Part shown: one piece after another, positions 17,043 through 25,703 of the stretch
Layout: each line of letters starts with the position of its first letter
Position numbering within the stretch: the stretch's first letter is position 1
Origin: an uncultured Clostridia bacterium
Lineage (GTDB): Bacteria; Bacillota; Clostridia; Lachnospirales; Anaerotignaceae
Reading direction: 5' to 3'
Length of the DNA: 64,000 nt
Assembly (NCBI GenBank): GCA_902477755.1
Contig: CABSIK010000003.1
Coordinates: 124,001 to 188,000 of the forward strand
Program-made: the position numbers and the translations under genes
The notes under the pieces: model-generated
Seen by the model: only the letters and a program-made list of their open reading frames with translations
What the model was told of the DNA's origin: nothing
Database searches by the model: none

Positions 17043-17465
17043 ATGGAAATGTCACAAACCATATTAAAAAACGCAGATTTGAAATCCACAAAAAAACGCT
17101 GTCTGCTGCTTTCGATCCTCCAGAGAGAAGACCGCGCCATGACAGCCGAAGAACTTTTGGAAAAAGCTACGCCTGTTCTGCCCATGAATGCTTCTACGGT
17201 ATATCGTACCTTAAATACACTGACAGAAAAAGGAGTCCTGAGCAAAAGCCTGCGTAAAGACGGAAAATCATATTTTTCTCTGGAAAAACACGATCACCAT
17301 CATCGTTTGGTTTGTACCGTCTGCCGCAAAGTCATTCCTGTTGACTCTTGTCCTTTGAAGGAATTGGAGGAAGATCTGGAAGAAAAAACAGGCTTCCGCA
17401 TCACGGGACATACCTTGGAATTTAGCGGTATCTGTCCAGAGTGCAGAAAAGCAAACGGCCTTTAA
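17043..17465 (+). CDS. Fur-family metal-responsive regulator
   Basis: A 140-residue repressor with an N-terminal winged helix (about 15-75, ASTVYRTLNTLTEKGVLSK) and a C-terminal dimerization domain. Two CxxC pairs (C91/C94 and C131/C134) form the structural zinc site. A His-rich HDHHH (83-87) is the regulatory metal region. Fur, Zur and PerR cannot be separated with certainty; the DHHHRLVC pattern fits Zur or Fur at least as well as PerR. The start is fixed by AAAGGA upstream of the ATG at 17043 and by the promoter just before it. A monocistronic unit closed by a bidirectional terminator. Confidence 0.92.
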   Translation: MEMSQTILKNADLKSTKKRCLLLSILQREDRAMTAEELLEKATPVLPMNASTVYRTLNTLTEKGVLSKSLRKDGKSYFSLEKHDHHHRLVCTVCRKVIPVDSCPLKELEEDLEEKTGFRITGHTLEFSGICPECRKANGL

Positions 17466-17480
17466 ACAAATGCAAACAGA

Positions 17481-17519
17481 AACAGCCAGTATTTCCACTA
17501 AAAATACTGGCTGTTTTTC
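17481..17519. terminator. Bidirectional terminator between the Fur gene and the lysis cassette
   Basis: Perfect 14-bp stem (17481-17494 with 17502-17515) and T5 on the plus side, with A-rich sequence on the other. It also ends four bases before the amidase stop codon. Confidence 0.88.
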
Positions 17520-17522
17520 TGT

Positions 17523-18278
17523 TTACAGCATATCTTTACGATCCAGAATCATAAAGATTCGAACCATATCCTCTGACAGATTCAGATTGCCCTCCTTATC
17601 TCCACTCAGGACACCTTCATCCACAAGCTTTTTGATGATTTCTTTGCCATAGGGCAGATCTTCGATTTTCTGATACCGTTTCACTTCCTCATCCCCTTCC
17701 GTTTCCTCTTTGTAAGTCACGCCAAAATAACTGCATACGCCTTTGCAAATGCCTTCCGCACATTGCTTTCGATAGTCTTCCGAAAGAAGCAGCTTTGCTT
17801 CCTCCCGATTGGTCATAAAGCCCCCTTCAATAAGGACTGCCGGCATTTTCGTTGCCCGAAGCACATAAAGATCTGCACTTTTTTTCAGTCCTCTGTTTCT
17901 TCTGCCACAGGCCTTTGCCAACGCCTCATGAACCTTTCCCCCTAAGTCCAAGGTCTTAGCATCTGCCTTTTCATAAATCCAGCTTTCTACGCCGTTTGCG
18001 TCATTCCAATCACTGCCAAAGGCATTGGCATGGATGCTGATATACACATCCGCTTTTGCGTCATTTGCCCGTTTGACACGGGTCTCCAAAGATGTGTCCT
18101 CATCCCCCGGCGCTACCGCAAGAACGCGGAAACCGCATCTTTTCAGAGCATCCATCAAATAAGAAGCTACTGCCCGATTATAAGCGTTTTCCGGCATATA
18201 ACTGCCGTCAGGGAACAATGGTGTACGCTTGCCAGCCGTTTTCATGCCATGACCGTCATCTACTGCTACACAAAACAT
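17523..18278 (-). CDS. N-acetylmuramoyl-L-alanine amidase (phage-type endolysin)
   Basis: A 251-residue zinc amidase (Amidase_3) that would cut the bond between MurNAc and L-Ala in peptidoglycan. Zinc ligands are His10 (DDGHG), Glu30 (MPENAYNRA) and His83 (ISIHANAF); the catalytic Glu151 is in VLIEGGFMTN. A short C-terminal module (about 205-251, LPYGKEIIKKLVDEGVLSG) looks like half a wall-binding or S-layer-like repeat, common in phage endolysins of Clostridia. There is no signal peptide, so export needs the holin encoded 18 bases upstream. Last gene of the lysis cassette. Confidence 0.93.
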   Translation of the reverse strand: MFCVAVDDGHGMKTAGKRTPLFPDGSYMPENAYNRAVASYLMDALKRCGFRVLAVAPGDEDTSLETRVKRANDAKADVYISIHANAFGSDWNDANGVESWIYEKADAKTLDLGGKVHEALAKACGRRNRGLKKSADLYVLRATKMPAVLIEGGFMTNREEAKLLLSEDYRKQCAEGICKGVCSYFGVTYKEETEGDEEVKRYQKIEDLPYGKEIIKKLVDEGVLSGDKEGNLNLSEDMVRIFMILDRKDML

Positions 18279-18296
18279 CTCATCCGCTCCTTTCTA

Positions 18297-18533
18297 CTAA
18301 TTTTTCTTTTCATCAGAAATCCCTTTGGTGGTTGGGTCTGTCAGCACCCCCAGTACTGCCAGAAATGCCGTTGCCAGCAGATAAGGATTGGCAAAAAGCG
18401 CTTTCATCTCGTCACACAATACTTGCCAGCTGGTAAACATCTCCGGATTCGCCCCTGTTGCTGTCAGTACAACGCCCACCAGCCCAACCCAAAACCAAGG
18501 GTTTGTCAGTCGTTTCTTCCATTCCAGATTCAT
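18297..18533 (-). CDS. Phage holin, phi-LC3 type
   Basis: A 78-residue membrane protein with the hallmark start MNLEWKKRLTNPWFW, two hydrophobic helices (about 14-28 and 52-66) and a short charged tail DPTTKGISDEKKN. These features are diagnostic for the phi-LC3 holin family. It would form the membrane lesion that releases the amidase encoded next to it. RBS GGGGGAG. Confidence 0.92.
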   Translation of the reverse strand: MNLEWKKRLTNPWFWVGLVGVVLTATGANPEMFTSWQVLCDEMKALFANPYLLATAFLAVLGVLTDPTTKGISDEKKN

Positions 18534-18556
18534 TTGTTCTCCCCCCCCCTTTCATA

Positions 18557-18814
18557 CTATGCGTACTCGTCCAGACGGTGATGGGCAGATTTCGCACTGC
18601 TTTCCACAGCGGATAAACGTCCCTCGTGGTCTTTCAAAGAAGCTTTGATGCCTTCCAAATCTTTCTGCATACCAAGAATCATATCCAGCTTCGCATCCAC
18701 ACCTCCTCGCCACGCGGCGTCTTTCTCCACAGATTTATCTCGGCTCTGGACAAAGCTGAGAACGCCCAAAAGACCACCCAGCACAGACAGCACCAGCCCA
18801 ATTTCCAGTTCCAT
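18557..18814 (-). CDS. Small TM plus coiled-coil protein of the lysis cassette (XhlA-like position)
   Basis: An 85-residue protein with an N-terminal hydrophobic helix (IGLVLSVLGGLLGVLSFVQS) and a C-terminal heptad-rich helix (DLEGIKASLKDHEGRLSAVE). No assigned domain is certain. Its size, build and place in front of holin and amidase match XhlA of the PBSX lysis operon, although there the membrane segment is C-terminal. The start at 18814 is chosen over 18913 because GGAGGGAGG lies directly upstream and the longer frame would run into the preceding terminator. Confidence 0.7.
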   Translation of the reverse strand: MELEIGLVLSVLGGLLGVLSFVQSRDKSVEKDAAWRGGVDAKLDMILGMQKDLEGIKASLKDHEGRLSAVESSAKSAHHRLDEYA

Positions 18815-18886
18815 ATCCTCCCTCCTTTCCCGGACAAAAGGAGCATAACGGAAAAAAAGTCCCGCTGCGTCCCAACTTTTCTGCAT

Positions 18887-18919
18887 AAAAAAAGTCCCTA
18901 TGGGAAATCCCATAAGGAC
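18887..18919 (-). terminator. Terminator of the fatty-acid synthesis operon
   Basis: On the minus strand GTCCTTATGGG / CCCATAGGGAC form a hairpin followed by T7, 15 bases after the accA stop. The lysis cassette lies just beyond it. Confidence 0.9.
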
Positions 18920-18933
18920 ATAACATACAAATA

Positions 18934-19722
18934 TTATTTTTCGCTGTAAACACCCAGCTTGCGGAAACGTTCATAGCGTTTTTCAGACAGAGCACGACCG
19001 GAATACTGTTCCAGTTCCTGCACATCAGAAAGCAGTCGCACTTTCAGGTCTTCACACATGATGTCAAAGGAGTCAAAGTTTTCTTCAATGACATCTTCTG
19101 CCACGCCAAAGCGTTTCATATCTTCCGCTGTGATCTTCAGGCATTCTGCCGCGTCAGCCGCTTTGCTTGCATCTTCCCACAGGATAGACGCACAGCCTTC
19201 GGGAGAAATAACGGAGAATACCGCATTTTCCAGCATATATACTCTGTTTGCCACAGAAAGACCCAGTGCGCCGCCGCTGCCGCCTTCCCCAATAACAATA
19301 GTAATAATGGGTGTTTCCAGACCCATCATTTCCATGAGGTTGTCGGCAATGGCCTGACCCTGTCCGCGTTCTTCCGCTTCTTCCCCACAGTATGCACCGG
19401 AGGTATCCACGAAACAAATGACGGGGCGATGGAATTTCTCTGCCTGTTTCATGAGGCGCAGGGCTTTCCGATAGCCCTCAGGCATAGGGCAGCCGAAGTT
19501 GCAGCGGATTCTTTCCTGCAAATCACGACCGCGTTCAATACCGATGAATGTGACAGGAATATCCCCCAGATAACCAATACCACCGATGATGGCAGGGTCA
19601 TCTGCATATTTCCGGTCACCATGCAGTTCTGTTCTTTCTGTGAACAGATTTTCGATATAGGCACGGGAAGTGGGACGATCCTGGGCTCTTGCAGCCTGTA
19701 ATCTTTCATAAGCTGTCATCAT
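18934..19722 (-). CDS. accA: Acetyl-CoA carboxylase, carboxyltransferase subunit alpha
   Basis: A 262-residue crotonase-fold subunit that, with AccD, transfers CO2 from carboxybiotin to acetyl-CoA to make malonyl-CoA. It has the glycine-rich oxyanion-hole segments (FVDTSGAYCGEEAEERGQGQ, IGEGGSGGALGL) and FSVISPEGCASILW. It lacks the N-terminal extension of the E. coli protein (about 320 residues), as is usual in Clostridia. The start overlaps the accD stop by three or four bases. Last gene of the operon. Confidence 0.96.
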   Translation of the reverse strand: MMTAYERLQAARAQDRPTSRAYIENLFTERTELHGDRKYADDPAIIGGIGYLGDIPVTFIGIERGRDLQERIRCNFGCPMPEGYRKALRLMKQAEKFHRPVICFVDTSGAYCGEEAEERGQGQAIADNLMEMMGLETPIITIVIGEGGSGGALGLSVANRVYMLENAVFSVISPEGCASILWEDASKAADAAECLKITAEDMKRFGVAEDVIEENFDSFDIMCEDLKVRLLSDVQELEQYSGRALSEKRYERFRKLGVYSEK

Positions 19723-20570
19723 GCCTCATCCCTCCTTCTGTGCTGTTTCAAAAGACGTTCCAGTGTTGCACGCAGTTCTGTACGAGGCACGATAGCATCT
19801 ACAAAGCCGCAGTCCTGCAAAAATTCTGCACGCTGGAAATCTTCCGGCAATTTTTTCTTAGTCGTCTGCTCAATGACACGACGGCCTGCAAAGCCGATGA
19901 GTGCATTGGGTTCGGACAGAATGATGTCCCCCAGCATAGCAAAGCTTGCTGTTACACCACCAGTTGTAGGGTCTGTCAGAACAGTGATATACAATCCACC
20001 TTTGTCGCTGTGGAAATGAACAGCACCGCTGGTTTTTGCCATTTGCATAAGGGACAGAATCCCTTCCTGCATTCTGGCACCGCCGGAGGCTGTAAAGCCT
20101 ACCACAGGCAGATCATGTTCTGTTGCATATTCAAAAAGCCGTGTGATCTTTTCCCCTACCACAGAGCCCATGCTGCCCATCATGAACTGAGGGTCCATAA
20201 CGAACACAGCGCAGGGCTGACGGCGGATAGCAGCAGTACCGCATACCACGCCTTCCATCTGACCGGATGCCGCACGAGCGGATTCGATTTTATTGGCATA
20301 GCCGGGGAAGTTCAAAGGGTTTTCTGTCTGGATATTCATTTCCAGTTCCTGAAAACTGCCTTTGTCACAAATGGCTTTGATTCTTGTTCTGGCATTGATA
20401 CGGTAATGATAGCCGCAGGAAGGGCATACCATTTTATTCTTTGCTACAGAACGCTTTGTATCAATGGCTTTACAAATGGGGCAGCGGATCTTTTCTTCCA
20501 CCGTAGGTGTGATGCCGCCGCTTTCCAGCACATTTCTTGATTTTCGGAACATGCCAACAATATTATTCAA
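19719..20570 (-). CDS. accD: Acetyl-CoA carboxylase, carboxyltransferase subunit beta
   Basis: A 283-residue partner of AccA. The N-terminal zinc ribbon has Cys30, Cys33, Cys49 and Cys52 (IRCPICK, MVCPSCGYHYR), followed by the crotonase-like core (VVGFTASGGARMQEGI). Translation appears to begin at the TTG at 20570: AGGAGG lies eight bases upstream, and the codon overlaps the accC stop, implying coupling. An internal ATG six codons on is the alternative. Confidence 0.96.
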   Translation of the reverse strand: MNNIVGMFRKSRNVLESGGITPTVEEKIRCPICKAIDTKRSVAKNKMVCPSCGYHYRINARTRIKAICDKGSFQELEMNIQTENPLNFPGYANKIESARAASGQMEGVVCGTAAIRRQPCAVFVMDPQFMMGSMGSVVGEKITRLFEYATEHDLPVVGFTASGGARMQEGILSLMQMAKTSGAVHFHSDKGGLYITVLTDPTTGGVTASFAMLGDIILSEPNALIGFAGRRVIEQTTKKKLPEDFQRAEFLQDCGFVDAIVPRTELRATLERLLKQHRRRDEA

Positions 20571-21897
20571 GTTCTGTGCCTCCTTCCGCCAACAGTTCCG
20601 GCAGAATCAGTGTGTCATAATCCCCTTTCTGGAACCGGGGGTTACGCACCAGCCGCAGTTGGTCTTCAATATTAGTATGAATCCCATGAATAACCATTTC
20701 ACAAAGAGCAGCTTCCATTTTACGGATAGCATCTTCTCTGGTCTTAGCGTAAACAATGAGTTTACCGATCATGGAATCATAAAAAGGTACAATCAAGCAA
20801 TCCTGTACCAATGCTGTATCAAAGTGTACCCGGGAACCGCCGGGGATATGCAAAAAGTCCACCTGACCGGTGCTTCTTGCGTTGATGCGGCATTCCATGG
20901 AATGACCATGCAGGTGAATATCTTCCTGTGTGAAATCCAGAGGAATCTGGCAGGCAATACGGATCTGCCACTTTACGATGTCCACATCGCTGATTTCTTC
21001 TGTAATGGGATGTTCTACCTGCAAACGGGTATTCATTTCAATGAAATAGAAATTGCCGTCAGGTGCCAGCAGGAACTCTACGGTACCTGCGTTCACATAG
21101 TTTGCAGCTTTTGCCGCTTTCACAGCCGCATCCATCATTCTTTTGCGGATATCTTCTGTCATAACAGGGCAAGGTGTTTCTTCCAGCACCTTCTGCTTAT
21201 TCAGCTGCAGGGAGCAGTCACGTTCCCCCAGACAAACGATGTTGCCGAAGGCATCTGCCAGCACCTGCATTTCCACATGGCGTACAGAAGTCAGATATTT
21301 TTCCAGGAACACGTCACCGTTGCCAAAAGCACTTTTGGCTTCTTCAGACGCTGCCAAAAAGGCATGTTCCAGATCTTCTTCTCTTTCCACCACACGGATG
21401 CCCTTGCCGCCGCCGCCAGCAGTAGCTTTTACCAGAATGGGATAGCCGATTTCCGCAGCCAGACGTTTTGCTTCCGCAGGGTCATGAAGGATTTCTGTAC
21501 CGGGTACCACAGGCACACCGATTTCCTTCATAAGCTGACGGGAATTGTCCTTATCACCCATGGCGCGAAGCACATTGCTGTCAGGACCAATGAAAATGAT
21601 GCCCTTTTCTTCACAAAGTGCCGCAAACTCAGGGTTTTCGGACAAAAAGCCATAGCCGGGATGGATGGCTTCCGCATTGGATGCCAAAGCCGCACTGATG
21701 ATATTTTTCTGGTTCAGATAACTGTCTGCCGCCGCGTTGGAACCGATACAGATTCTTTCATCTGCCAGTGCAACGGGCAGGGAATTCTGGTCTGCTTCGG
21801 AATATACCGCTACGGTTTCGATGCCCATTTCCTTACAGGCACGAATGATGCGGACAGCTACCTCCCCTCTGTTTGCAATGAGAATTTTTGAAAACAT
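20563..21897 (-). CDS. accC: Acetyl-CoA carboxylase, biotin carboxylase subunit
   Basis: A 444-residue ATP-grasp enzyme that carboxylates the biotin on AccB. It shows the N-terminal fold start MFSKILIANRGEVAVRIIRA, the ATP lid GGGGKGIRVV (about 162-171), the EKYLTSVRHVEMQV segment, and the catalytic-loop FIEMNTRLQVEHPITEEI. Full length for the family. AAAGGAG precedes the ATG; six bases follow the fabZ stop. Confidence 0.97.
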   Translation of the reverse strand: MFSKILIANRGEVAVRIIRACKEMGIETVAVYSEADQNSLPVALADERICIGSNAAADSYLNQKNIISAALASNAEAIHPGYGFLSENPEFAALCEEKGIIFIGPDSNVLRAMGDKDNSRQLMKEIGVPVVPGTEILHDPAEAKRLAAEIGYPILVKATAGGGGKGIRVVEREEDLEHAFLAASEEAKSAFGNGDVFLEKYLTSVRHVEMQVLADAFGNIVCLGERDCSLQLNKQKVLEETPCPVMTEDIRKRMMDAAVKAAKAANYVNAGTVEFLLAPDGNFYFIEMNTRLQVEHPITEEISDVDIVKWQIRIACQIPLDFTQEDIHLHGHSMECRINARSTGQVDFLHIPGGSRVHFDTALVQDCLIVPFYDSMIGKLIVYAKTREDAIRKMEAALCEMVIHGIHTNIEDQLRLVRNPRFQKGDYDTLILPELLAEGGTELE

Positions 21898-21903
21898 ATC
21901 CTC

Positions 21904-22317
21904 TTACTCCTTTATCAGAGCGAAAGAAAATTCCGCACTGACGCATAATTTTCCGTTCACAAAGCCTTTGCCGCTTGCCCAGTAGAAAGGACCTTTGTGT
22001 TTGATCAAAGTGCATTCTGTTTCCAAAACATCACCGGGACGCACACTGTTTTTGAAACGCACTTTGTCCAGACCTGTGAAATAAGGTGTGGCACCTTCCT
22101 GTTCGCCAGAAAGGAGCACACAGGTGGACTGTCCCAGAATTTCGCACAGGATAACGCCCGGCACTACGGGGTTGCCGGGGAAATGTCCCTGCAAAAACCA
22201 CTCATCGGGGCGGATGGTCTTTTTGCCGTAAGCAACACCATCTCTCAGTTCTGCTTCGTCAACCAGCAGCATATTGTCCCGATGGGGCAGTATTTTCTTC
22301 AGTTCTTCCTGATTCAT
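21904..22317 (-). CDS. fabZ: (3R)-hydroxyacyl-ACP dehydratase
   Basis: A 137-residue hot-dog-fold enzyme that removes water from 3-hydroxyacyl-ACP in each elongation cycle. The catalytic His45 is in the signature GHFPGNPVVPGVILCE and the Glu59 follows. No fabA or fabM gene is present beside it, so unsaturated fatty-acid formation in this organism must come from elsewhere or from this enzyme's own isomerase ability. Confidence 0.97.
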   Translation of the reverse strand: MNQEELKKILPHRDNMLLVDEAELRDGVAYGKKTIRPDEWFLQGHFPGNPVVPGVILCEILGQSTCVLLSGEQEGATPYFTGLDKVRFKNSVRPGDVLETECTLIKHKGPFYWASGKGFVNGKLCVSAEFSFALIKE

Positions 22318-22337
22318 AGGTTTTCGCCTTCTTCCTA

Positions 22338-22802
22338 TCAGTCTTCACGGATACGGAACAGAACCTGACCGTATTCCACGATCTGACCGTTGTTGATGCA
22401 GATTTCTTCAATGGTGCCGCTGCATTCTGCCGCGATTTCATTGAACATCTTCATGGATTCTACGATACATACAGTATCACCAGCTGCCACATGATCCCCT
22501 ACGGATACATAGGGCGCTGCACCAGCCTGAGGCGCTACATAAACAGTACCTACCAGAGGTGTTTTCTGTTCATACAGGTCTTCTTCAGGTGCTTCAGGCG
22601 CTTCAGGTGCTGCAACAGGAGCTTCAGCCGCCGCAACAGGAACAGCTTCCACAGGAACAGCCGCAGGCATCACTACAGCAGGTGCCACGGGAGCAGAAAC
22701 TGCTTCCAGCACCAGTCTGTTGTCGCCTTCTGTCAAATCCAGTTTGGTCAAACCGTTATCTTTCAAAATTTTTGCCAATTCGGCAATCTTTGTTGTTTCC
22801 AT
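22338..22802 (-). CDS. accB: Biotin carboxyl carrier protein of acetyl-CoA carboxylase
   Basis: A 154-residue carrier. It has an N-terminal helical part, a flexible Ala/Pro/Val/Glu-rich linker (about 36-75) and a C-terminal biotinyl domain with Lys118 in VESMKMFNEI as the biotin attachment site. The linker composition is typical for BCCP. It lies between fabF and fabZ in the operon. Confidence 0.97.
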   Translation of the reverse strand: METTKIAELAKILKDNGLTKLDLTEGDNRLVLEAVSAPVAPAVVMPAAVPVEAVPVAAAEAPVAAPEAPEAPEEDLYEQKTPLVGTVYVAPQAGAAPYVSVGDHVAAGDTVCIVESMKMFNEIAAECSGTIEEICINNGQIVEYGQVLFRIRED

Positions 22803-22807
22803 CTATC

Positions 22808-24043
22808 TCACCCTTTGAATTTTCTAAATGCGATGCAGGCATTGTGACCGCCAAAGCCCAGAGAAGTGGACAGAACTGCTTCCAGTTCCGCTTCTTCCGC
22901 TACATTGGGTGTATAATGCAGATCACAGGCTTCATCCTGTTCCAGCAGGTTGATGGTGGGAGGTACCAGAGAGTGATTCATGGCACAAATTGCAGCGATG
23001 GCTTCTGCCGCACCTGCTGCACCCAGCATATGACCTGTCATAGATTTTGTAGAGCTGATATGTACTTTCTGAGCATCTTCTTCGCCCAGAGCCTTACGGA
23101 TGGCATTTGTTTCTGTTTTATCGTTCAGGGCTGTGCCTGTACCATGGGCATTGATGTAGATTTTTTCCACAGGAACGCCTTCCAGTTCTGCCATAGCGTC
23201 TTTGATGGCTCTTGCGCTGGCTTCCGCACTTTCATCAGGCGCTGTTACATGGTGTGCGTCGCAAGTGGAACCATAGCCGCATACTTCTGCGTAAATCTTG
23301 GCGCCTCTAGCTTTTGCGTGTTCATATTCTTCCAGGATCAGTGTGCCTGCGCCTTCGCCCATAACAAAACCACCGCGGCGTTTGTCAAAAGGCAGAGATG
23401 CTGCATTGGGATCTTCAGAAGGGCTCAGTGCCATACATGCGCCAAAGCCTGCCACTGCCAGATTGGTGATAGCTGCTTCACTGCCGCCGCAGATCGCCGC
23501 TGTTGTGTAGCCATGACGAATTGCACGATATGCTTCCCCGATACATGTGGTACCAGTCGCGCATGCGGTTGTCATGGAAACACAGGGACCTTTTGCCTCA
23601 TATTTGATGGCAATGTTGCCAGCTGCGATATTGCTGATCATTTTGGGAATGAACAGAGGAGAAACCCGTCTGGGACCTTTTTCTTCCAGGGTTTTGTAAG
23701 ATTCTCCAAATGTTTCAAAACCACCGATACCGCTGCCAAAGTATACGCCCAATTCTTCAGGGGCAATTTTGCCTTCCAGTTCGCTGTCAGCCATGGCTTC
23801 TGCCGCAGATGCCAGCGCATACTGTGTGAAACGGTCCAGCTTCTTTGCGGACAGTTTATCCATGCAGCACAGAGGATCGAAATCCTTTACTTCTGCTGCC
23901 AGTTTATATTTGGATTCGGATACGTCAAAACGGGTGATCATACCGATGCCGTTTTTGCCTGTTTTCAGACCTTCCCAAAAATCAGCTACGTTGTTGCCGA
24001 TGGGGGTTACTGCACCCAAACCTGTTACTACGACTCTTTTCAT
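22808..24043 (-). CDS. fabF: 3-oxoacyl-ACP synthase II
   Basis: A 411-residue elongating condensing enzyme. The Cys-His-His triad is visible: Cys161 in MTTACATGTTC, the first His in YINAHGTGTALND and the second in KSMTGHMLGAAG. It condenses malonyl-ACP with acyl-ACP. It is the only elongation synthase in this cluster. RBS TAGGAGG, ten bases after fabG. Confidence 0.97.
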   Translation of the reverse strand: MKRVVVTGLGAVTPIGNNVADFWEGLKTGKNGIGMITRFDVSESKYKLAAEVKDFDPLCCMDKLSAKKLDRFTQYALASAAEAMADSELEGKIAPEELGVYFGSGIGGFETFGESYKTLEEKGPRRVSPLFIPKMISNIAAGNIAIKYEAKGPCVSMTTACATGTTCIGEAYRAIRHGYTTAAICGGSEAAITNLAVAGFGACMALSPSEDPNAASLPFDKRRGGFVMGEGAGTLILEEYEHAKARGAKIYAEVCGYGSTCDAHHVTAPDESAEASARAIKDAMAELEGVPVEKIYINAHGTGTALNDKTETNAIRKALGEEDAQKVHISSTKSMTGHMLGAAGAAEAIAAICAMNHSLVPPTINLLEQDEACDLHYTPNVAEEAELEAVLSTSLGFGGHNACIAFRKFKG

Positions 24044-24053
24044 AAAGTACCTC

Positions 24054-24788
24054 CTACATGGCCAGACCGCCGTCGATGCGGATCACTTCGCCGGTGATAT
24101 AATCGGACTGGTCGCTTGCCAAAAACAGCGCAAGGTTTGCAATGTCTTCAGGCTGCGCAAATCTTTTCATTGGAATATGATCGACTAATGCGTTGTTTTC
24201 AGACAGATTTTCTGTCATATCTGTTGCTACGAAACCGGGCGCAATGGCATTGCAGTTCACATTGCGGCTAGCCAGTTCTTTTGCAACGGATTTTGTCAGC
24301 CCAATGAGCCCCGCTTTAGAAGCGGAATAGTTTGTCTGACCGGGATTGCCCATCAGACCGGATACAGAGCTGATATTGATAATCTTGCCGCTTTTCTGTT
24401 TCATGAAAACAGGGTAAAGCTGCTTGATCATATAGAAAGCGCCTTTCAGATTGGTATCCACAACGCTGTCGAAGTCGGGAACCTTCATCATAGGCACCAG
24501 TTTGTCCTTGGTAATGCCGGCATTGTTTACCAGAATATCGGCGCCGCCGAAATCTTTGATGATCTGCTTGCAGACTGCGGCAACCTGTTCCGCATCTGCC
24601 ACGTTGCACTGGTAAGCTTCTGCCTTTACGCCCATTTCCAGCAGAGCTGCTTTTGTTTCTTCTGCTTTCTGGGTATTGCCTGCATACAGCAGCGCAATGT
24701 TTGCGCCCTGTTCTGCGAATCTTTTACAAATGGCCGCACCGATACCACGGGAACCGCCTGTAACAATGGCTGTTTTTCCTTTCAACAT
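24054..24788 (-). CDS. fabG: 3-oxoacyl-ACP reductase
   Basis: A 244-residue short-chain dehydrogenase using NADPH to reduce 3-oxoacyl-ACP. The Rossmann motif GGSRGIG is at 11-17, NNAG at 88-91, and the catalytic Ser/Tyr154/Lys158 set lies in ISSVSG and NYSASKAG. The C-terminus YITGEVIRIDGGLAM is the FabG hallmark. Coupled to fabD, three bases apart. Confidence 0.97.
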   Translation of the reverse strand: MLKGKTAIVTGGSRGIGAAICKRFAEQGANIALLYAGNTQKAEETKAALLEMGVKAEAYQCNVADAEQVAAVCKQIIKDFGGADILVNNAGITKDKLVPMMKVPDFDSVVDTNLKGAFYMIKQLYPVFMKQKSGKIINISSVSGLMGNPGQTNYSASKAGLIGLTKSVAKELASRNVNCNAIAPGFVATDMTENLSENNALVDHIPMKRFAQPEDIANLALFLASDQSDYITGEVIRIDGGLAM

Positions 24789-24791
24789 ATC

Positions 24792-25703
24792 TTAGCGTAC
24801 CTCCTCTGCTACCTGACGAGCTTCTTCCATGTTGGAAACAGCGTAAACCTTGCTGTCAGGAAGAATGCGGCTGATGAGTTTCTTCAGTGTGGTGCCAACG
24901 CCCACTTCGATGAAAGTATCAAAGCCGTCTGCCGCCATATTTTCAATGCTTTCCTGCCAACGCAGGGAATGGTTGATCTGTTTTTCCATCAGTTCCCTTA
25001 CTTCTGCTGTGTAAGGTTTTGTTGTGTAGTTGGAATATACAGTCATTTCGGGCTGTTTTACATCCACAGCCTTCAGTGCTTCTGCAAATTCCTTAGATGC
25101 TTCGTCCATAAAAGGAGAATGGAAACCGCCGCCTACAGCTACAGGCAGACATCTGCCGCCGGCTTCCTTTACATCTTTTCCGAAACTGTCGAGTTCATCT
25201 TTTTTCCCGGCAACAACCAACTGACCGGGGCCGTTGTAGTTTACGGGGAACACATTGTCATATTTTTCCGCCAGTGCTTCCACCTGTTCATTTTCCATTT
25301 TCATCACCGCTACCATAGATGCGGGATGTTCTTTTGCGGCTTTTCCCATGGCTGCTCCTCTGGCACATGCCAGACGGAACCCATCTTCAGGGCTGTATGC
25401 GCCTGCAAAAGCCAATGCAGGGATTTCTCCCAGAGAAAAACCTGCCACAGCCTCAGGCACGATGCCTTCTTCCCGCAGAGCAATTGCTGCGGCGATGTCT
25501 GCCAGATACAGACAGGGCTGTGTATTTTCTGTAATCTTCAATTCTTCGGCTGTACCTTCAAAGCACTGCTGCAAAGTGCCAGGGCGGATTTCCTCCGCCC
25601 GAGCAAACAGTTCTTTTACGCTTTCTTTGTTTTCGTAAAAGTCCTTGCCCATACCGGCCTTCTGCGCGCCCTGCCCTGAAAAGACAAAGGCTATTTTACC
25701 CAT
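24792..25703 (-). CDS. fabD: Malonyl-CoA:ACP transacylase
   Basis: A 303-residue acyltransferase that loads malonate on ACP. The GQGAQ loop is at 10-14, the nucleophile Ser90 in GFSLGE, and the catalytic His in GGFHSPFM near 198. Its start overlaps the 3' end of fabK by 13 bases and has AAAGGAG upstream. Confidence 0.97.
   Translation of the reverse strand: MGKIAFVFSGQGAQKAGMGKDFYENKESVKELFARAEEIRPGTLQQCFEGTAEELKITENTQPCLYLADIAAAIALREEGIVPEAVAGFSLGEIPALAFAGAYSPEDGFRLACARGAAMGKAAKEHPASMVAVMKMENEQVEALAEKYDNVFPVNYNGPGQLVVAGKKDELDSFGKDVKEAGGRCLPVAVGGGFHSPFMDEASKEFAEALKAVDVKQPEMTVYSNYTTKPYTAEVRELMEKQINHSLRWQESIENMAADGFDTFIEVGVGTTLKKLISRILPDSKVYAVSNMEEARQVAEEVR

Noticed and set aside
17523..18814. 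A full prophage around the lysis genes
   Set aside because: The flanks are fur-like and acc/fab housekeeping genes; no structural, integrase or repressor gene is present.
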